Of a stretch of DNA of 64,000 bases, positions 43,829 to 54,042 are shown one piece after another. Under the pieces are notes generated by a model that was not told where the DNA came from, did not search any database, and was given only the letters and a program-made list of their open reading frames with translations. Source of the stretch: an uncultured Blautia sp. GTDB taxonomy: Bacteria; Bacillota_A; Clostridia; Lachnospirales; Lachnospiraceae. The stretch lies in contig CAJLTE010000005.1 in the NCBI GenBank assembly GCA_905209435.1, positions 1-64,000 of the forward strand, given 5' to 3'. How positions within the stretch are numbered: the stretch's first letter is position 1; every line of letters starts with the position of its first letter. The position numbers were made by a program, and so were the translations under genes.

Positions 43829-45331
43829 ATGAGAGAAAAGTATGAATCATTATCACTGGCAACTTTAAAGGAATTGGCAAAGGCCAGAGGATTAAAAGGG
43901 ATTTCTACATTAAGAAAACCGGAATTGATCGAGAGAATGCTTCACGAAGATGAACTGGAAAATGCTTCAAAAGCAGAGGAAAATGTACAGGAAAAACCAC
44001 AGGAGAGTGCAGCGGAGAGAACTCAGCAGCACAGCAGACCGCAGCATTACGGCAGGAATCAGGAACGTGGACAGGACAGAGGACAGGACAAAAACCAGGA
44101 ACGTCAGACAGAGCATGTGCAGGAAAGAAGTCAGGAAAGTCAGGCTGACAGAACACAGGAGAGACCACAGTACCATGCACCGGCTGAGACTGTGCAGCAG
44201 CTCGACAGTGGGGAACGTGCAGACGGAATCCTTGAGGTACTTCCTGACGGATATGGATTTATCCGTTGTGAGAATTATCTGCCGGGTGAGAATGATATCT
44301 ATGTTTCACCGTCTCAGATCCGCAGATTTAATCTGAAAACAGGAGATATCATAAAAGGAAACATCCGCATTAAGACACAGGGAGAGAAATTCAGTGCCCT
44401 TTTATATGTAACATCTATTAATGGATTCCATCCAAGTGAAGGACAGAAACGATATAATTTCGAAGATATGACACCGGTTTTTCCAAATGAAAGACTTAAA
44501 ATGGAAAGACCAGGTGGTACAGTTGCCATGAGAATCGTGGATCTGATCAGTCCGATCGGTAAAGGTCAGAGAGGTATGATTGTATCTCCTCCGAAAGCTG
44601 GTAAGACAACTCTTTTAAAAGATGTTGCGAAATCTATCCTGAAAAATAATCCGGACATGCATCTGATCATTCTTCTGATCGATGAGCGTCCTGAGGAGGT
44701 TACGGATATTAAAGAGGCCATTCGCGGTGATAATGTAGAGGTTATTTATTCCACTTTTGATGAGCTTCCGGAACATCATAAACGTGTATCAGAGATGGTA
44801 GTAGAGCGTGCACGCCGCCTGGTAGAGCATAAGAAAGATGTTACCATTCTTCTTGATTCTATTACAAGGCTGGCGAGAGCATACAACCTGATCATTCCGC
44901 CAAGCGGAAGAACTCTTTCCGGTGGTCTGGATCCGGCGGCTCTTCATATGCCGAAGAGATTCTTCGGTGCTGCCAGAAATATGAGAGAGGGAGGCAGCCT
45001 TACAATTCTTGCCACTGCACTGGTTGACACAGGAAGCAAGATGGATGATGTGATTTACGAGGAATTCAAGGGAACAGGCAACATGGAATTGGTTCTTGAC
45101 CGTAAACTGCAGGAAAAACGAGTATTCCCGGCCATCGACATTCAGAAGTCCGGTACAAGAAGAGAAGACCTGCTGCTTAATAAAGAGGAACAGGAAGCCG
45201 TATACATTATGCGTAAAGCTCTGAATGGCATGAAGTCCGAAGATGCAGTAGAACAGATACTGAATATGTTTGCGCGAACCAGAAATAACGAGGAGTTTGT
45301 ACAGACTGTAAAAAAACAGAAATTTTTCTGA
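43829..45331 (+). CDS. rho: Transcription termination factor Rho with N-terminal insertion
   Basis: The 500-residue protein has the Rho_N domain (residues 1-40), then a low-complexity insert of about 85 residues full of Gln, Arg, Glu and Asp (repeats such as [15 protein letters not shown]), then the cold-shock RNA-binding domain ([20 protein letters not shown]) and the hexameric ATPase (Walker [41 protein letters not shown]). It terminates untranslated transcripts. E. coli Rho has about 420 residues; the insert explains the extra length. The ribosome site is weak (AGAGGA). Confidence 0.96.
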   Translation: MREKYESLSLATLKELAKARGLKGISTLRKPELIERMLHEDELENASKAEENVQEKPQESAAERTQQHSRPQHYGRNQERGQDRGQDKNQERQTEHVQERSQESQADRTQERPQYHAPAETVQQLDSGERADGILEVLPDGYGFIRCENYLPGENDIYVSPSQIRRFNLKTGDIIKGNIRIKTQGEKFSALLYVTSINGFHPSEGQKRYNFEDMTPVFPNERLKMERPGGTVAMRIVDLISPIGKGQRGMIVSPPKAGKTTLLKDVAKSILKNNPDMHLIILLIDERPEEVTDIKEAIRGDNVEVIYSTFDELPEHHKRVSEMVVERARRLVEHKKDVTILLDSITRLARAYNLIIPPSGRTLSGGLDPAALHMPKRFFGAARNMREGGSLTILATALVDTGSKMDDVIYEEFKGTGNMELVLDRKLQEKRVFPAIDIQKSGTRREDLLLNKEEQEAVYIMRKALNGMKSEDAVEQILNMFARTRNNEEFVQTVKKQKFF

Positions 45332-45337
45332 AATAGC

Positions 45338-45366
45338 TTGCATTCCCCAGGTCTATATGTTATACT
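45338..45366 (+). promoter_or_regulatory. rpmE promoter
   Basis: TTGCAT (45338-45343), 17 bp, TATACT (45361-45366), starting just after the rho stop. Confidence 0.65.
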
Positions 45367-45441
45367 CATAAAGCTGTTTAATAGTAAATTCGTCAAATGA
45401 ATACGAATAGAAAATAGAATCTTTACAGAGAGGTGAAAATC

Positions 45442-45642
45442 ATGAGAGAAGGAATCCATCCTAATTATTATCAGGCAACTGTAACCTGCAACTGTGGTAA
45501 CACATTCGTAACAGGATCTACAAAACAGGACATCCACGTAGAAATCTGCTCTAAATGTCATCCATTCTATACAGGTCAGCAGAAGGCAGCTCAGGCTCGT
45601 GGACGTATCGATAAGTTCAATAAGAAATACGGCCTGAAATAA
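45442..45642 (+). CDS. rpmE: 50S ribosomal protein L31
   Basis: A 66-residue L31 of the zinc-binding (C+) type: the C-x-C pair in TCNCGNTF and CSKC in [12 protein letters not shown] provide the ligands. The ATG at 45442 is spaced correctly from GAGAGGTG. Own promoter upstream and a terminator after, but the next genes (DUF1385, prmC, prfA) keep the common Firmicute order. Confidence 0.97.
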   Translation: MREGIHPNYYQATVTCNCGNTFVTGSTKQDIHVEICSKCHPFYTGQQKAAQARGRIDKFNKKYGLK

Positions 45643-45662
45643 TCAGAATATAGTATGAATTG

Positions 45663-45694
45663 AGAAGGTTGAGGTTGGGAAATCTCAGCCTTTC
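45663..45694 (+). terminator. Terminator after rpmE
   Basis: AAGGTTGAG pairs with CTCAGCCTT across a 10-base loop, followed by TCTTGTTTTCTT. Confidence 0.75.
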
Positions 45695-45728
45695 TTGTTT
45701 TCTTAAATATTTTCTTTAGGAGAAAAGA

Positions 45729-46733
45729 ATGAAATCATCAAATATCGGCGGTCAGGCTGTGATGGAAGGCATTATGATGCGCCATAAAGATAAATATTCC
45801 ATTGCTGTCCGCAGGCCGGACAATGAGATTGAATTAAAAGTAGAAGACTACAAGTGTACACTCGGAAATGCGAAATTTCTGAAATATCCGCTGATCCGCG
45901 GTGTAGTCAGCTTCGTAGATTCTCTGGTAGTGGGTACCAAGTGCCTGATGTATTCGGCAGAGATCGCAGGAGATGAAGAGGACGAAGAGGAGACGCAGAA
46001 GAATGCTGCACTTTCAGAGGAAGAGCGTGCAGCTAAGAAGGCAAAAGAAGATAAGCAGTTCAAATGGCTGCTGTATGTGACTGTTGCTATTTCCATTGTA
46101 GTATCTATTGCTGCATTTATGCTGCTCCCGTATGCATTAGCGAGCCTTTGCAGAAAAGTGGGAGCCTCTGAGTTTGTAGTTACAGTAGTAGAGGCGTTCG
46201 TCAAGCTTGCATTATTTATGGGATATATGCTTCTGATTTCCAGAATGAAAGATATTCAGAGAACGTTTATGTATCATGGTGCAGAGCATAAATGTATTAA
46301 CTGCGTAGAACATGGACTTCCGCTTACAGTGGAAAATGTTCTGGCAAGTTCCAGACAGCATAAACGTTGTGGAACCAGCTTCCTGTTTCTGGTTATGCTG
46401 GTCAGCATTTTCCTGCATTTTATTTTTGTACTGGTCCCGGTTTACTGGGTGAGATTATTCGGAAGACTTCTTATGGTTCCGGTTGTTGCCGGAATTTCAT
46501 TTGAAATTATCCAGTGGGCGGGCAGATCTGACAGCAAGCTTGCAGACTTCTTCAGCAAACCGGGTCTGGCAATGCAGAAACTGACAACTAAGGAGCCGAC
46601 AGCAGATATGGCAGAAGTTGCTATTAAAGCAGTAGAAGCTGTTTTTGACTGGAGAGCATATCTGAAGGAAGAATTTGGCGTTGAGGTTCCGCCGGCAGAA
46701 GAGAATGAAGCAGCTGAGCAGACTGCTGTTTGA
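45729..46733 (+). CDS. DUF1385 membrane protein
   Basis: A 334-residue protein that begins IGGQAVMEGIMMRHKDKYSIAVR, the DUF1385 hallmark. An acidic, Lys/Glu-rich stretch (about 80-115) precedes four membrane helices (about 115-250), and YHGAEHKCINC sits between them with conserved His/Cys, typical of the family. Function unknown; genomic association with rpmE, prmC and prfA is common in Firmicutes, which suggests a link to translation. AGGAGAAAAG precedes the ATG. Confidence 0.93.
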   Translation: MKSSNIGGQAVMEGIMMRHKDKYSIAVRRPDNEIELKVEDYKCTLGNAKFLKYPLIRGVVSFVDSLVVGTKCLMYSAEIAGDEEDEEETQKNAALSEEERAAKKAKEDKQFKWLLYVTVAISIVVSIAAFMLLPYALASLCRKVGASEFVVTVVEAFVKLALFMGYMLLISRMKDIQRTFMYHGAEHKCINCVEHGLPLTVENVLASSRQHKRCGTSFLFLVMLVSIFLHFIFVLVPVYWVRLFGRLLMVPVVAGISFEIIQWAGRSDSKLADFFSKPGLAMQKLTTKEPTADMAEVAIKAVEAVFDWRAYLKEEFGVEVPPAEENEAAEQTAV

Positions 46734-46761
46734 TTAAGTGAGAATAGAAAGGTGTAACTCC

Positions 46762-47691
46762 ATGAACGGAGAAACTCTGACAGGATTATTAAAAAAAGGA
46801 CAAAATATCCTTGCACAGGCAGGGATTCAGGAAGCCGGGCTGGATGCCTGGCTCCTTCTGGAATATACCACAGGAAAAAGCCGGGCGTATTATTTTGCAT
46901 ACGGAGAAGAAGGTGTTACAGCAGAGACTGCGAAACAGTATCTGGAACTGATCGGCAGACGCGCTGAACACATACCTCTGCAGCATCTGACGCATCAGGC
47001 TTTTTTTATGGGATATGAATTTTATGTAAATGAGAATGTGCTGGTACCGAGACAGGACACGGAAACATTGGTGGAATCGGCACTTGAATGTATGAAAAAT
47101 ACGAATTCAGAAGAATCAGGGAAGGGACCTCATGTGCTGGATATGTGTACAGGTTCCGGATGTATTCTGATCAGCCTTCTGAAAGAGATGCCGCAGGCAT
47201 ATGGAACCGGCGTGGATCTGTCGGAACCGGCTCTGGAAATAGCAAGGCGGAATGCACAAGTCCTGGAAGTAAATGACAGGGCTGAATTTGTAAAAAGTAA
47301 TCTGTTTTCGGCACAATACTTTATAAATGAAGAAAGTCCGGATACAGAAAATGAAAATAATAATGGAAATCATACCATAGCCTATGATATGATTATCTCA
47401 AATCCGCCATACATCCCGACTGCGGAAATCGATGGGCTTATGGACGAAGTAAAACTTCATGATCCTCGGATGGCACTGGATGGTATGGAAGATGGTCTGT
47501 ATTTTTACAGGACTATTACTGAACAGGCAGGAGACTATCTTGTTCCGGGCGGCTGGCTTTTATATGAGATCGGATGCAGCCAGGGAGAAGATGTGGCAGA
47601 ACTTTTACGAAAAGAAGGATTTGAGGATGTTGAGATAAGACAGGATCTCGCCGGACTTGACCGGGTGGTCCTTGGACGAAAGAAAATATAG
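46762..47691 (+). CDS. prmC: Peptide chain release factor N5-glutamine methyltransferase
   Basis: A 309-residue methyltransferase. A helical N-terminal domain (1-80) contacts release factor. The SAM-binding fold follows with [16 protein letters not shown] and the N6/N5-amide motif ISNPPYIP. It methylates the Gln of the GGQ loop in release factors. The ATG at 46762 with AAAGGTG upstream is preferred over an upstream GTG at 46738. prfA, its substrate gene, follows 10 bases downstream. Confidence 0.95.
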   Translation: MNGETLTGLLKKGQNILAQAGIQEAGLDAWLLLEYTTGKSRAYYFAYGEEGVTAETAKQYLELIGRRAEHIPLQHLTHQAFFMGYEFYVNENVLVPRQDTETLVESALECMKNTNSEESGKGPHVLDMCTGSGCILISLLKEMPQAYGTGVDLSEPALEIARRNAQVLEVNDRAEFVKSNLFSAQYFINEESPDTENENNNGNHTIAYDMIISNPPYIPTAEIDGLMDEVKLHDPRMALDGMEDGLYFYRTITEQAGDYLVPGGWLLYEIGCSQGEDVAELLRKEGFEDVEIRQDLAGLDRVVLGRKKI

Positions 47692-47701
47692 GAGGAGAAA
47701 C

Positions 47702-48778
47702 ATGTTTGATAAATTAGATGATCTGCTCATCCGCTTCGAAGAAGTGCTTAATGAGCTTGGAGAGCCTGGTGTTACAGATAATCAGGAACATTTCCAGAAG
47801 CTGATGAAAGAACAGAGTGATCTGCAGCCAATCGTAGATGCTTACCGCGAATACAAGAAGAATAAGGAGACGATCCAGGACAGTCTCTCCATGCTTGAAG
47901 AAGAGAAAGATGAAGATATGCGTGAGATGCTCAAAGAAGAGCTGGCTGATGCAAAGAAGAATGTAGAGGAACTGGAGCATGAGCTTAAGATCCTGCTACT
48001 GCCGAAGGATCCGAATGATAATAAGAATGTCATCGTTGAGATCCGAGCAGGCGCAGGTGGAGATGAAGCAGCTCTCTTTGCAGCTGAAATCTATCGTATG
48101 TATGTGAAATATGCAGAATCCCGTCGCTGGAAAACCGAGATGATGAGCCTTAATGAAAACGGTATCGGAGGATTTAAAGAAGTTACATTTATGATCACTG
48201 GTGCGGGAGCATATTCCAGACTGAAATATGAGAGTGGTGTACATCGTGTACAGCGAGTTCCGGAGACAGAGTCAGGCGGACGTATCCATACATCTACCTG
48301 TACAGTTGCCATTATGCCGGAAGCAGAGGAAATTGACTTCCATCTGGATATGAATGACTGTAAGTTCGATGTATTCCGTGCATCCGGTAATGGCGGACAG
48401 TGTGTCAATACTACTGACTCCGCTGTACGACTGACTCATATTCCTACAGGTATTGTTATTTCCTGTCAGGATGAGAAGTCACAGCTTAAGAACAAAGACA
48501 AAGCGCTGAAAGTTCTGCGTTCCCGTCTGTATGAGATGGAACTTGCGAAGCAGCATGATGCTGAGGCAGAAGCAAGAAGAAGCCAGATTGGAACAGGAGA
48601 TCGATCTGAGAAAATCAGAACTTACAATTTCCCACAGGGACGTGTAACAGATCACAGAATCAAACTGACACTGCACAGACTTGAGAATATCTTAAATGGT
48701 GATCTGGACGAGATCATTGACAGCCTCATTGCCGCAGACCAGGCAGCGAAGCTGAGTAATCTGCAGGAAGAAGAATAA
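47702..48778 (+). CDS. prfA: Peptide chain release factor 1
   Basis: A 358-residue class I release factor. A coiled N-terminal domain carries acidic helices (about 35-105). The tripeptide anticodon-like motif lies in [10 protein letters not shown] (P-E-T), which recognises UAG and UAA. The catalytic loop reads [16 protein letters not shown] (GGQ at about residue 232). AGGAGG lies before the ATG; an upstream extension to 47657 overlaps prmC. Releases peptides at stop codons; methylated by PrmC. Confidence 0.97.
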   Translation: MFDKLDDLLIRFEEVLNELGEPGVTDNQEHFQKLMKEQSDLQPIVDAYREYKKNKETIQDSLSMLEEEKDEDMREMLKEELADAKKNVEELEHELKILLLPKDPNDNKNVIVEIRAGAGGDEAALFAAEIYRMYVKYAESRRWKTEMMSLNENGIGGFKEVTFMITGAGAYSRLKYESGVHRVQRVPETESGGRIHTSTCTVAIMPEAEEIDFHLDMNDCKFDVFRASGNGGQCVNTTDSAVRLTHIPTGIVISCQDEKSQLKNKDKALKVLRSRLYEMELAKQHDAEAEARRSQIGTGDRSEKIRTYNFPQGRVTDHRIKLTLHRLENILNGDLDEIIDSLIAADQAAKLSNLQEEE

Positions 48779-48872
48779 AACTGGGGAATTGCCGGACAGG
48801 GAAACGGCAATATATTAAGAAACAACTGAAAACGCATGATATAAGGAGAAGGAAAACAGGAGGAAAATATTT

Positions 48873-49790
48873 ATGCAGAAAACAGCACTTGTAATTATGG
48901 CAGCAGGAATTGGGAGCCGTTTTGGAAAAGGGATCAAGCAGCTTGCGCCAGTGGGACCGCAGGGTGAGATCATTATGGATTATTCTATTCATGATGCACT
49001 GGAAGCCGGATTTAACAAAGTGGTATTTATCATCCGTAAGGATCTGGAAGAAGAATTTCGTAAAGTAATCGGTGAGCGCATTGAGAAGATTACAGAAGTA
49101 GAATATGTATTCCAGGAACTGGATGATCTGCCGGAAGGATTTACCAAACCTGCAGAACGTACAAAACCATGGGGAACAGGACAGGCAGTACTTGCTGCAA
49201 AGAAAGTTCTGGATGAGCCGTTTATCGTTATCAATGCTGATGATTATTATGGAAAGGAAGCCTATGTGAAAGTGCATGAATACCTTGTACAGGAACAGCC
49301 GGAGGATGGAAAGATTCATATCTGCATGGCGGGCTTCAGACTTGGAAATACATTGAGTGATAACGGAAGTGTTACAAGAGGAATCTGCAATATTGAGAAT
49401 GGACAGCTTACAGGTGTAACAGAAACGCATGATATATTTAAGACTGCGACAGGTGCCGAGTCAAGAAAAGCTGACGGAAGCGTACAGGAACTGGATGTTA
49501 AGGATCTGGTTTCCATGAATATGTGGGGACTGACACCTGATTTTATGGAAATCCTTGAGAAGGGATTTGTGGAGTTCCTCGGCGGACTGACACAGGATGA
49601 TATTAAGAAAGAATACCTGCTTCCTGAACTGGTAGATCACCTGATCAAGAATGGAAGTGCCAAAGTGGATGTTCTGGAAACAAAGGATACATGGTTCGGT
49701 GTAACTTATCAGGAAGATAAAGAAACAGTAATGAACGCATTTAAGAATCTCACAGAAGCAGGTGTGTATCCGCAGGGACTTTATAAATAA
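48873..49790 (+). CDS. NTP_transferase-type sugar nucleotidyltransferase
   Basis: A 305-residue protein with LVIMAAGIGSRFGKGIKQLAPVG at residues 5-27, the G-x-G-x-R nucleotide-binding loop and downstream Lys of sugar-phosphate nucleotidyltransferases, and the metal-site INADDYYG. It presumably transfers a nucleotide to a sugar 1-phosphate. The exact sugar is not readable. It precedes glmM by about 110 bases, which would suit cell-envelope sugar supply. AGGAGG precedes the ATG. Confidence 0.85.
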   Translation: MQKTALVIMAAGIGSRFGKGIKQLAPVGPQGEIIMDYSIHDALEAGFNKVVFIIRKDLEEEFRKVIGERIEKITEVEYVFQELDDLPEGFTKPAERTKPWGTGQAVLAAKKVLDEPFIVINADDYYGKEAYVKVHEYLVQEQPEDGKIHICMAGFRLGNTLSDNGSVTRGICNIENGQLTGVTETHDIFKTATGAESRKADGSVQELDVKDLVSMNMWGLTPDFMEILEKGFVEFLGGLTQDDIKKEYLLPELVDHLIKNGSAKVDVLETKDTWFGVTYQEDKETVMNAFKNLTEAGVYPQGLYK

Positions 49791-49897
49791 GACTGACAAA
49801 GCACGGCGTGTGTGAATATCGTCAGATCCGAGGCATAAAGTGGTATATAGGCAAGCGGACATGATATAAGAAGCATTGTGAGTAAAGGAGAACTATT

Positions 49898-51244
49898 ATG
49901 GGAAAATATTTTGGAACAGATGGATTTCGTGGAGAAGCTAATGTCAAACTGACAGTAGATCATGCATTTAAAGTAGGACGTTATGTTGGCTGGTATTACG
50001 GAAGAGAACATAAGGCCAAAATCGTGATCGGAAAAGATACAAGAAGAAGCAGTTATATGTTTGAGTATGCACTTGTTGCAGGTCTGACTGCATCAGGTGC
50101 GGATGTATATCTTCTTCATGTAACGACTACTCCGAGCGTTTCCTATGCAGTACGTACTGAAGATTTTGATTGTGGAATTATGATCTCTGCAAGCCACAAT
50201 CCATTTTATGACAATGGAATTAAGCTTCTCAACGGCAACGGACAGAAGATTGAGGCAGAAGTTGAGGCAAGAATCGAGGCATATCTCGATGGTCTGATCG
50301 AGGATCTGCCGCTTGCAACAAAAGAGGACATCGGACGTACTATCGACTTTGCATCCGGAAGAAACCGTTACATCGGACATCTGATCTCTATTCCGAGCCG
50401 TGATTTCAAGGGTGTGAAAGTAGGTCTTGATTGTGCAAACGGAAGTTCTTCTGCAATTGCAAAGAGTGTATTTGATGCACTTCAGGCAAAGACTTATGTA
50501 ATCCATAATCAGCCTGACGGCACAAATATCAATACAAACTGCGGTTCTACGCATATTGAAGTTCTGCAGAAATATGTGGTTGATAATGGCCTGGATATCG
50601 GATTTGCATATGATGGTGATGCTGACCGCTGTATTGCTGTTGATCATAAAGGAAATGTGATCGACGGTGACAAGATCATGTATGTATGTGGAAAATATCT
50701 CAAAGAACAGGGCAGATTAAAGGGCGATACTGTAGTAACAACTGTTATGTCAAACCTTGGTCTGTATAAATCTCTGGAAAGAGAAGGCATGAGATATGAA
50801 CAGACAGCAGTTGGAGATAAATATGTAGCTGAGAATATGATGGAGAATGGTTACAGCCTGGGCGGTGAACAGTCTGGACATATTATCTTCAGCCGTTATG
50901 CTGCAACTGGTGACGGAATCCTTACTTCTCTGATGGTAATGGAAGCATGCATAGAAAAGAAAGCAACTCTTTGTGATCTTGCAAAGGAGATGAAGGTATA
51001 TCCGCAGCTTCTGAGAAATGTGCGTGTAGCAGATAAGAAAACTGCAAGAGAGAATCCAAAAGTGATCGCAGCAGTAAATCAGGTTGCAAAGGAACTGGGT
51101 GCCGACGGACGTATCCTTGTACGTGAGAGCGGTACAGAACCGCTGATCCGTGTTATGGTAGAGGCAGGAACTGATGAGCTTTGCCATGAAAACGTAGATC
51201 GTGTAGTGAAAGTGATGGAAGCAGAAGGGCTGATCGTTGACTGA
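49898..51244 (+). CDS. glmM: Phosphoglucosamine mutase
   Basis: A 448-residue alpha-D-phosphohexomutase. It begins MGKYFGTDGFRGEAN. The phospho-serine loop is ISASHNPFYDNGIK (Ser about 101), the metal loop AYDGDADRC, the sugar loop GGEQSGH and the phosphate loop RESGTEPLIRVM. It converts glucosamine 6-phosphate to glucosamine 1-phosphate for peptidoglycan precursors. AAAGGAG precedes the ATG. Confidence 0.96.
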   Translation: MGKYFGTDGFRGEANVKLTVDHAFKVGRYVGWYYGREHKAKIVIGKDTRRSSYMFEYALVAGLTASGADVYLLHVTTTPSVSYAVRTEDFDCGIMISASHNPFYDNGIKLLNGNGQKIEAEVEARIEAYLDGLIEDLPLATKEDIGRTIDFASGRNRYIGHLISIPSRDFKGVKVGLDCANGSSSAIAKSVFDALQAKTYVIHNQPDGTNINTNCGSTHIEVLQKYVVDNGLDIGFAYDGDADRCIAVDHKGNVIDGDKIMYVCGKYLKEQGRLKGDTVVTTVMSNLGLYKSLEREGMRYEQTAVGDKYVAENMMENGYSLGGEQSGHIIFSRYAATGDGILTSLMVMEACIEKKATLCDLAKEMKVYPQLLRNVRVADKKTARENPKVIAAVNQVAKELGADGRILVRESGTEPLIRVMVEAGTDELCHENVDRVVKVMEAEGLIVD

Positions 51245-51264
51245 TCCGCTGACAAAGGAATTAC

Positions 51265-52419
51265 ATGAAGAGTAAAAGAACTGGATTATTTCTGGCTGCA
51301 GGCTGTCTGAGCCTTACTGTCCTGACAGGCTGCAGTACAGAGGATACAAGAAATTATAAACAGGCAGCACAGGATCTGGAGAATGGAAATTATGAGACTG
51401 CGCTGGAGGAATACGAAACTGTGATCTCTGCAGGTGTGAAACTGGCTCAGTCTTACAGGGGAGCGGGTGTGGCTCAGCTGAAGCTGGGAAATTATGAGGA
51501 TGCCATAACAGATTTCAGTAATGCACTGGCATGTGAAAAAGTAGGTAAGAAGCTGAAGAAAGATATTCTATCCTACAGAGCTGCGGCTTATCTGAAGACA
51601 AAAGCATATGATGAAGCAATGGCTGACTGTCAGGCGTTGGCAGAGTCGTATGATATGGATGCAGATCTGTATTTTCTGACGGGTGAGACTGCACTTGCCA
51701 TGGATTCTTATGAAGAAGCGTCTTCCAATTTCGAGCAGGCGTACAGTGAAGATGCCACTTATGACAGAGCACTTCAGATTTACGGAGCATATCTGGATAA
51801 AGATATGGAAGCAGACGGGACTCGTTACCTGGAAGCAGCACTTTCCGGTACAGCTAAAAATGCACAGGATCATTGTGATAGAGGCAGAGTTTATTATTAT
51901 ATGGACGACTATGATAATGCCGCTGAGGAACTGAAACAGGCAGTAGAAGGTGATAATACAGAGGCTCTGGCTCTGCTCGGAATGGTATATATGGAGCAGG
52001 GAGACAGTGCAAATGCGAGGACTATGTTCCAGCAGTATGTATCACAGGCAGACAACGGGGCGAAGGGCTTTAACGGACTTGCCCTGTGTGATATAGAGGA
52101 TGGAGATTATGACAGTGCACTCTCTAATATTGCAAGTGGCATTCATGTAGCAGATGATAAAGATTTGCAAAGCCTGCTGTTCAATGAGATCGCAGTGTAT
52201 GAGAAGAAACTGGATTTTCAGACTGCACTGCAGAAATCAAAAGAATATCTGGAGTTATATCCGGGTGATAAGACGGTAAAGAAGGAACTGGCATTTCTTA
52301 ATACCCGTGTAAGTGGAGCAAATACGAATTCTGAGGAAAGCTCAGATACTGCTGATAGTAATGCGGCGGATGCAGCGGCTGACACCGCAGATACAGATAA
52401 CACTGACAGTGCGCAGTGA
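51265..52419 (+). CDS. TPR-repeat lipoprotein
   Basis: The 384-residue protein has a signal peptide with lipobox LTVLTGC (Cys about residue 22). Seven or more tetratricopeptide-like repeats fill residues 25-345 (for example GNYETALEEYETVISAG, GNYEDAITDFSNALAC, DYDSALSNIASGI). The last 40 residues are Ser/Ala/Asp/Thr-rich and probably disordered. TPR lipoproteins act as protein-interaction scaffolds at the outer face of the membrane; no specific partner is known. It starts 20 bases after glmM. The complete repeat copy A begins 2 bases after its stop. Confidence 0.88.
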   Translation: MKSKRTGLFLAAGCLSLTVLTGCSTEDTRNYKQAAQDLENGNYETALEEYETVISAGVKLAQSYRGAGVAQLKLGNYEDAITDFSNALACEKVGKKLKKDILSYRAAAYLKTKAYDEAMADCQALAESYDMDADLYFLTGETALAMDSYEEASSNFEQAYSEDATYDRALQIYGAYLDKDMEADGTRYLEAALSGTAKNAQDHCDRGRVYYYMDDYDNAAEELKQAVEGDNTEALALLGMVYMEQGDSANARTMFQQYVSQADNGAKGFNGLALCDIEDGDYDSALSNIASGIHVADDKDLQSLLFNEIAVYEKKLDFQTALQKSKEYLELYPGDKTVKKELAFLNTRVSGANTNSEESSDTADSNAADAAADTADTDNTDSAQ

Positions 52420-52421
52420 TT

Positions 52422-52580
52422 AACCAAATCAAGTAAGTCCCCTGCTTCAATTGCGAAAAGCAATAAGCAGTGGGTGGGGACTTGCTTGTATCAGGAGGCG
52501 TGCAAGCGCCTTCTGATAAACTGCGGAGCAGTTATTTGGTTATGAGCAAGTAGCGAAGCGGATGTTATCATCCGTCTGAC
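52422..52580 (+). repeat. Complete four-way-junction repeat (copy A)
   Basis: AACCAAAT (52422-52429) pairs with ATTTGGTT (52534-52541). Between them three hairpins abut without unpaired bases. Hairpin 1 (52430-52488) has a 13-bp stem with one G-U, then CTGCTT/AAGCAG and ATTGC/GCAAT with a GAAAA loop. Hairpin 2 (52489-52518) has a 12-bp stem and TGCAAG loop. Hairpin 3 (52519-52533) pairs AACTGC with GCAGTT. A fourth hairpin, CGGATG/CATCCG (52559-52574), follows. It lies between the lipoprotein and hflX genes. An AGGAGG is buried in hairpin 2. Confidence 0.9.
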
Positions 52581-52592
52581 TAAGGAGATATT

Positions 52593-53828
52593 ATGGAAGA
52601 ATTTGGAAAGCTGGAAGAACGTGTCGTTCTTGTAGGAGTTCAGACTGGAGACAATGACAATGTAGAAGAATCTCTGGATGAGCTTGAGGAGCTTGCATCC
52701 ACTGCGGGAGCTGTTACGGTTGGAAAGATTATACAGAACCGTGAGGCGGTACATCCGGGAACTTATATTGGAAAAGGTAAGATCGAAGAGGTCCGTGCAC
52801 TGGTGTATGCTATGGATGCTACGGGCATTATCTGTGATGATGAACTCTCTCCGGCACAGTTAAATAATCTGGAGCGGGAACTGGACTGTAAGGTCATGGA
52901 CAGAACGTTGTTGATTCTGGACATTTTTGCGGCGCGTGCAATTACCAGTGAGGGTAAGATACAGGTGGAACTTGCCCAGCTTCGTTACAGAGCCGCACGT
53001 CTGGTAGGATTAAGAGAATCTTTGTCTCGTCTGGGTGGTGGAATTGGAACCAGAGGTCCGGGTGAGAAGAAACTGGAGACTGACAGACGTTTGATCCGAA
53101 CAAGGATTTCTGCGCTGAAGCAGGAATTATTGCAGGTTGAGAAACACAGAGAACTGATCCGCTCAAGCCGTGCCAGAGGAAATATGAAGACTGCGGCGAT
53201 CGTAGGCTATACAAATGCAGGAAAGTCCACTTTGTTAAATAAGCTGACAGGTTCAGATGTTCTGTCAGAGGATAAATTATTTGCAACGCTGGATCCGACC
53301 ACCCGTCTGCTGAATCTGGATGACGGGCAGCAGATTCTGCTGACAGATACAGTAGGATTTATTCATAAGCTGCCGCATCATCTGGTAGAAGCATTTAAGA
53401 GTACACTGGAAGAAGCAAAATATGCGGATTATATCATTCATGTTGTAGATTGTTCCAATACTCAGGCTGAAATGCAGATGCATGTCGTATACGAGACACT
53501 GCGGGAACTTGGGGTGATGGGTAAGAAGATCATTACACTTTTTAATAAACAGGATGCTCCGGGTGCTGCAGTGCTGAGAGATTTTAAAGCGGACTATACA
53601 CTGAAGATATCTGCAAAAACAGGAGAAGGACTGGAAGATCTGAATGATTTGCTGGAGAAACTTCTGGCTGATGAGCAGATCTATGTGGAACGTCTTTTTC
53701 CGTACCAGGAAGCTGGAAAAATTCAGCTTATTCGAGAGTACGGACAGTTGATCTCAGAAGAATATACAGACACAGGCATTGCTGTAAAAGCAAGAGTGCC
53801 TAAGGAAATCTATCCAAAAGTTGTATAA
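52593..53828 (+). CDS. hflX: GTPase HflX
   Basis: A 411-residue GTPase. The N-terminal HflX domain (about 25-115) has TVGKIIQNREAVHPGTYIGKGK; the linker contains GIGTRGPGEKKLETDRR. The G domain has Walker A GYTNAGKST (about residue 208), G3 DTVGFI and G4 FNKQD. HflX is a ribosome-binding GTPase that rescues or splits stalled 70S ribosomes. AAGGAG lies 6 bases before the ATG, immediately after the fourth hairpin of repeat copy A, so that hairpin might affect its translation. Confidence 0.96.
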   Translation: MEEFGKLEERVVLVGVQTGDNDNVEESLDELEELASTAGAVTVGKIIQNREAVHPGTYIGKGKIEEVRALVYAMDATGIICDDELSPAQLNNLERELDCKVMDRTLLILDIFAARAITSEGKIQVELAQLRYRAARLVGLRESLSRLGGGIGTRGPGEKKLETDRRLIRTRISALKQELLQVEKHRELIRSSRARGNMKTAAIVGYTNAGKSTLLNKLTGSDVLSEDKLFATLDPTTRLLNLDDGQQILLTDTVGFIHKLPHHLVEAFKSTLEEAKYADYIIHVVDCSNTQAEMQMHVVYETLRELGVMGKKIITLFNKQDAPGAAVLRDFKADYTLKISAKTGEGLEDLNDLLEKLLADEQIYVERLFPYQEAGKIQLIREYGQLISEEYTDTGIAVKARVPKEIYPKVV

Positions 53829-53982
53829 AAGCGGTAGCTTGTCATGAAGTGAACAGCACTGTGAATGTTTGCAAAACTGTATGAAAATAAGAACATATGT
53901 TTACTTCTGAAGAAATATATGTTATTATATGAATATAAAAAATTCTGATAAGCAGATTTTGTTGAAAAAATATTTTTGAGCT

Positions 53983-54036
53983 AAAACACCATATATTGTG
54001 CCTTTTACTGAAAACGGGAACATTATATGGTGTTTT
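53983..54036 (+). terminator. Terminator of hflX
   Basis: AAAACACCATAT pairs with ATATGGTGTTTT and is followed by TCTG; a large loop of about 30 bases separates the arms. Confidence 0.7.
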
Positions 54037-54042
54037 TCTGTG

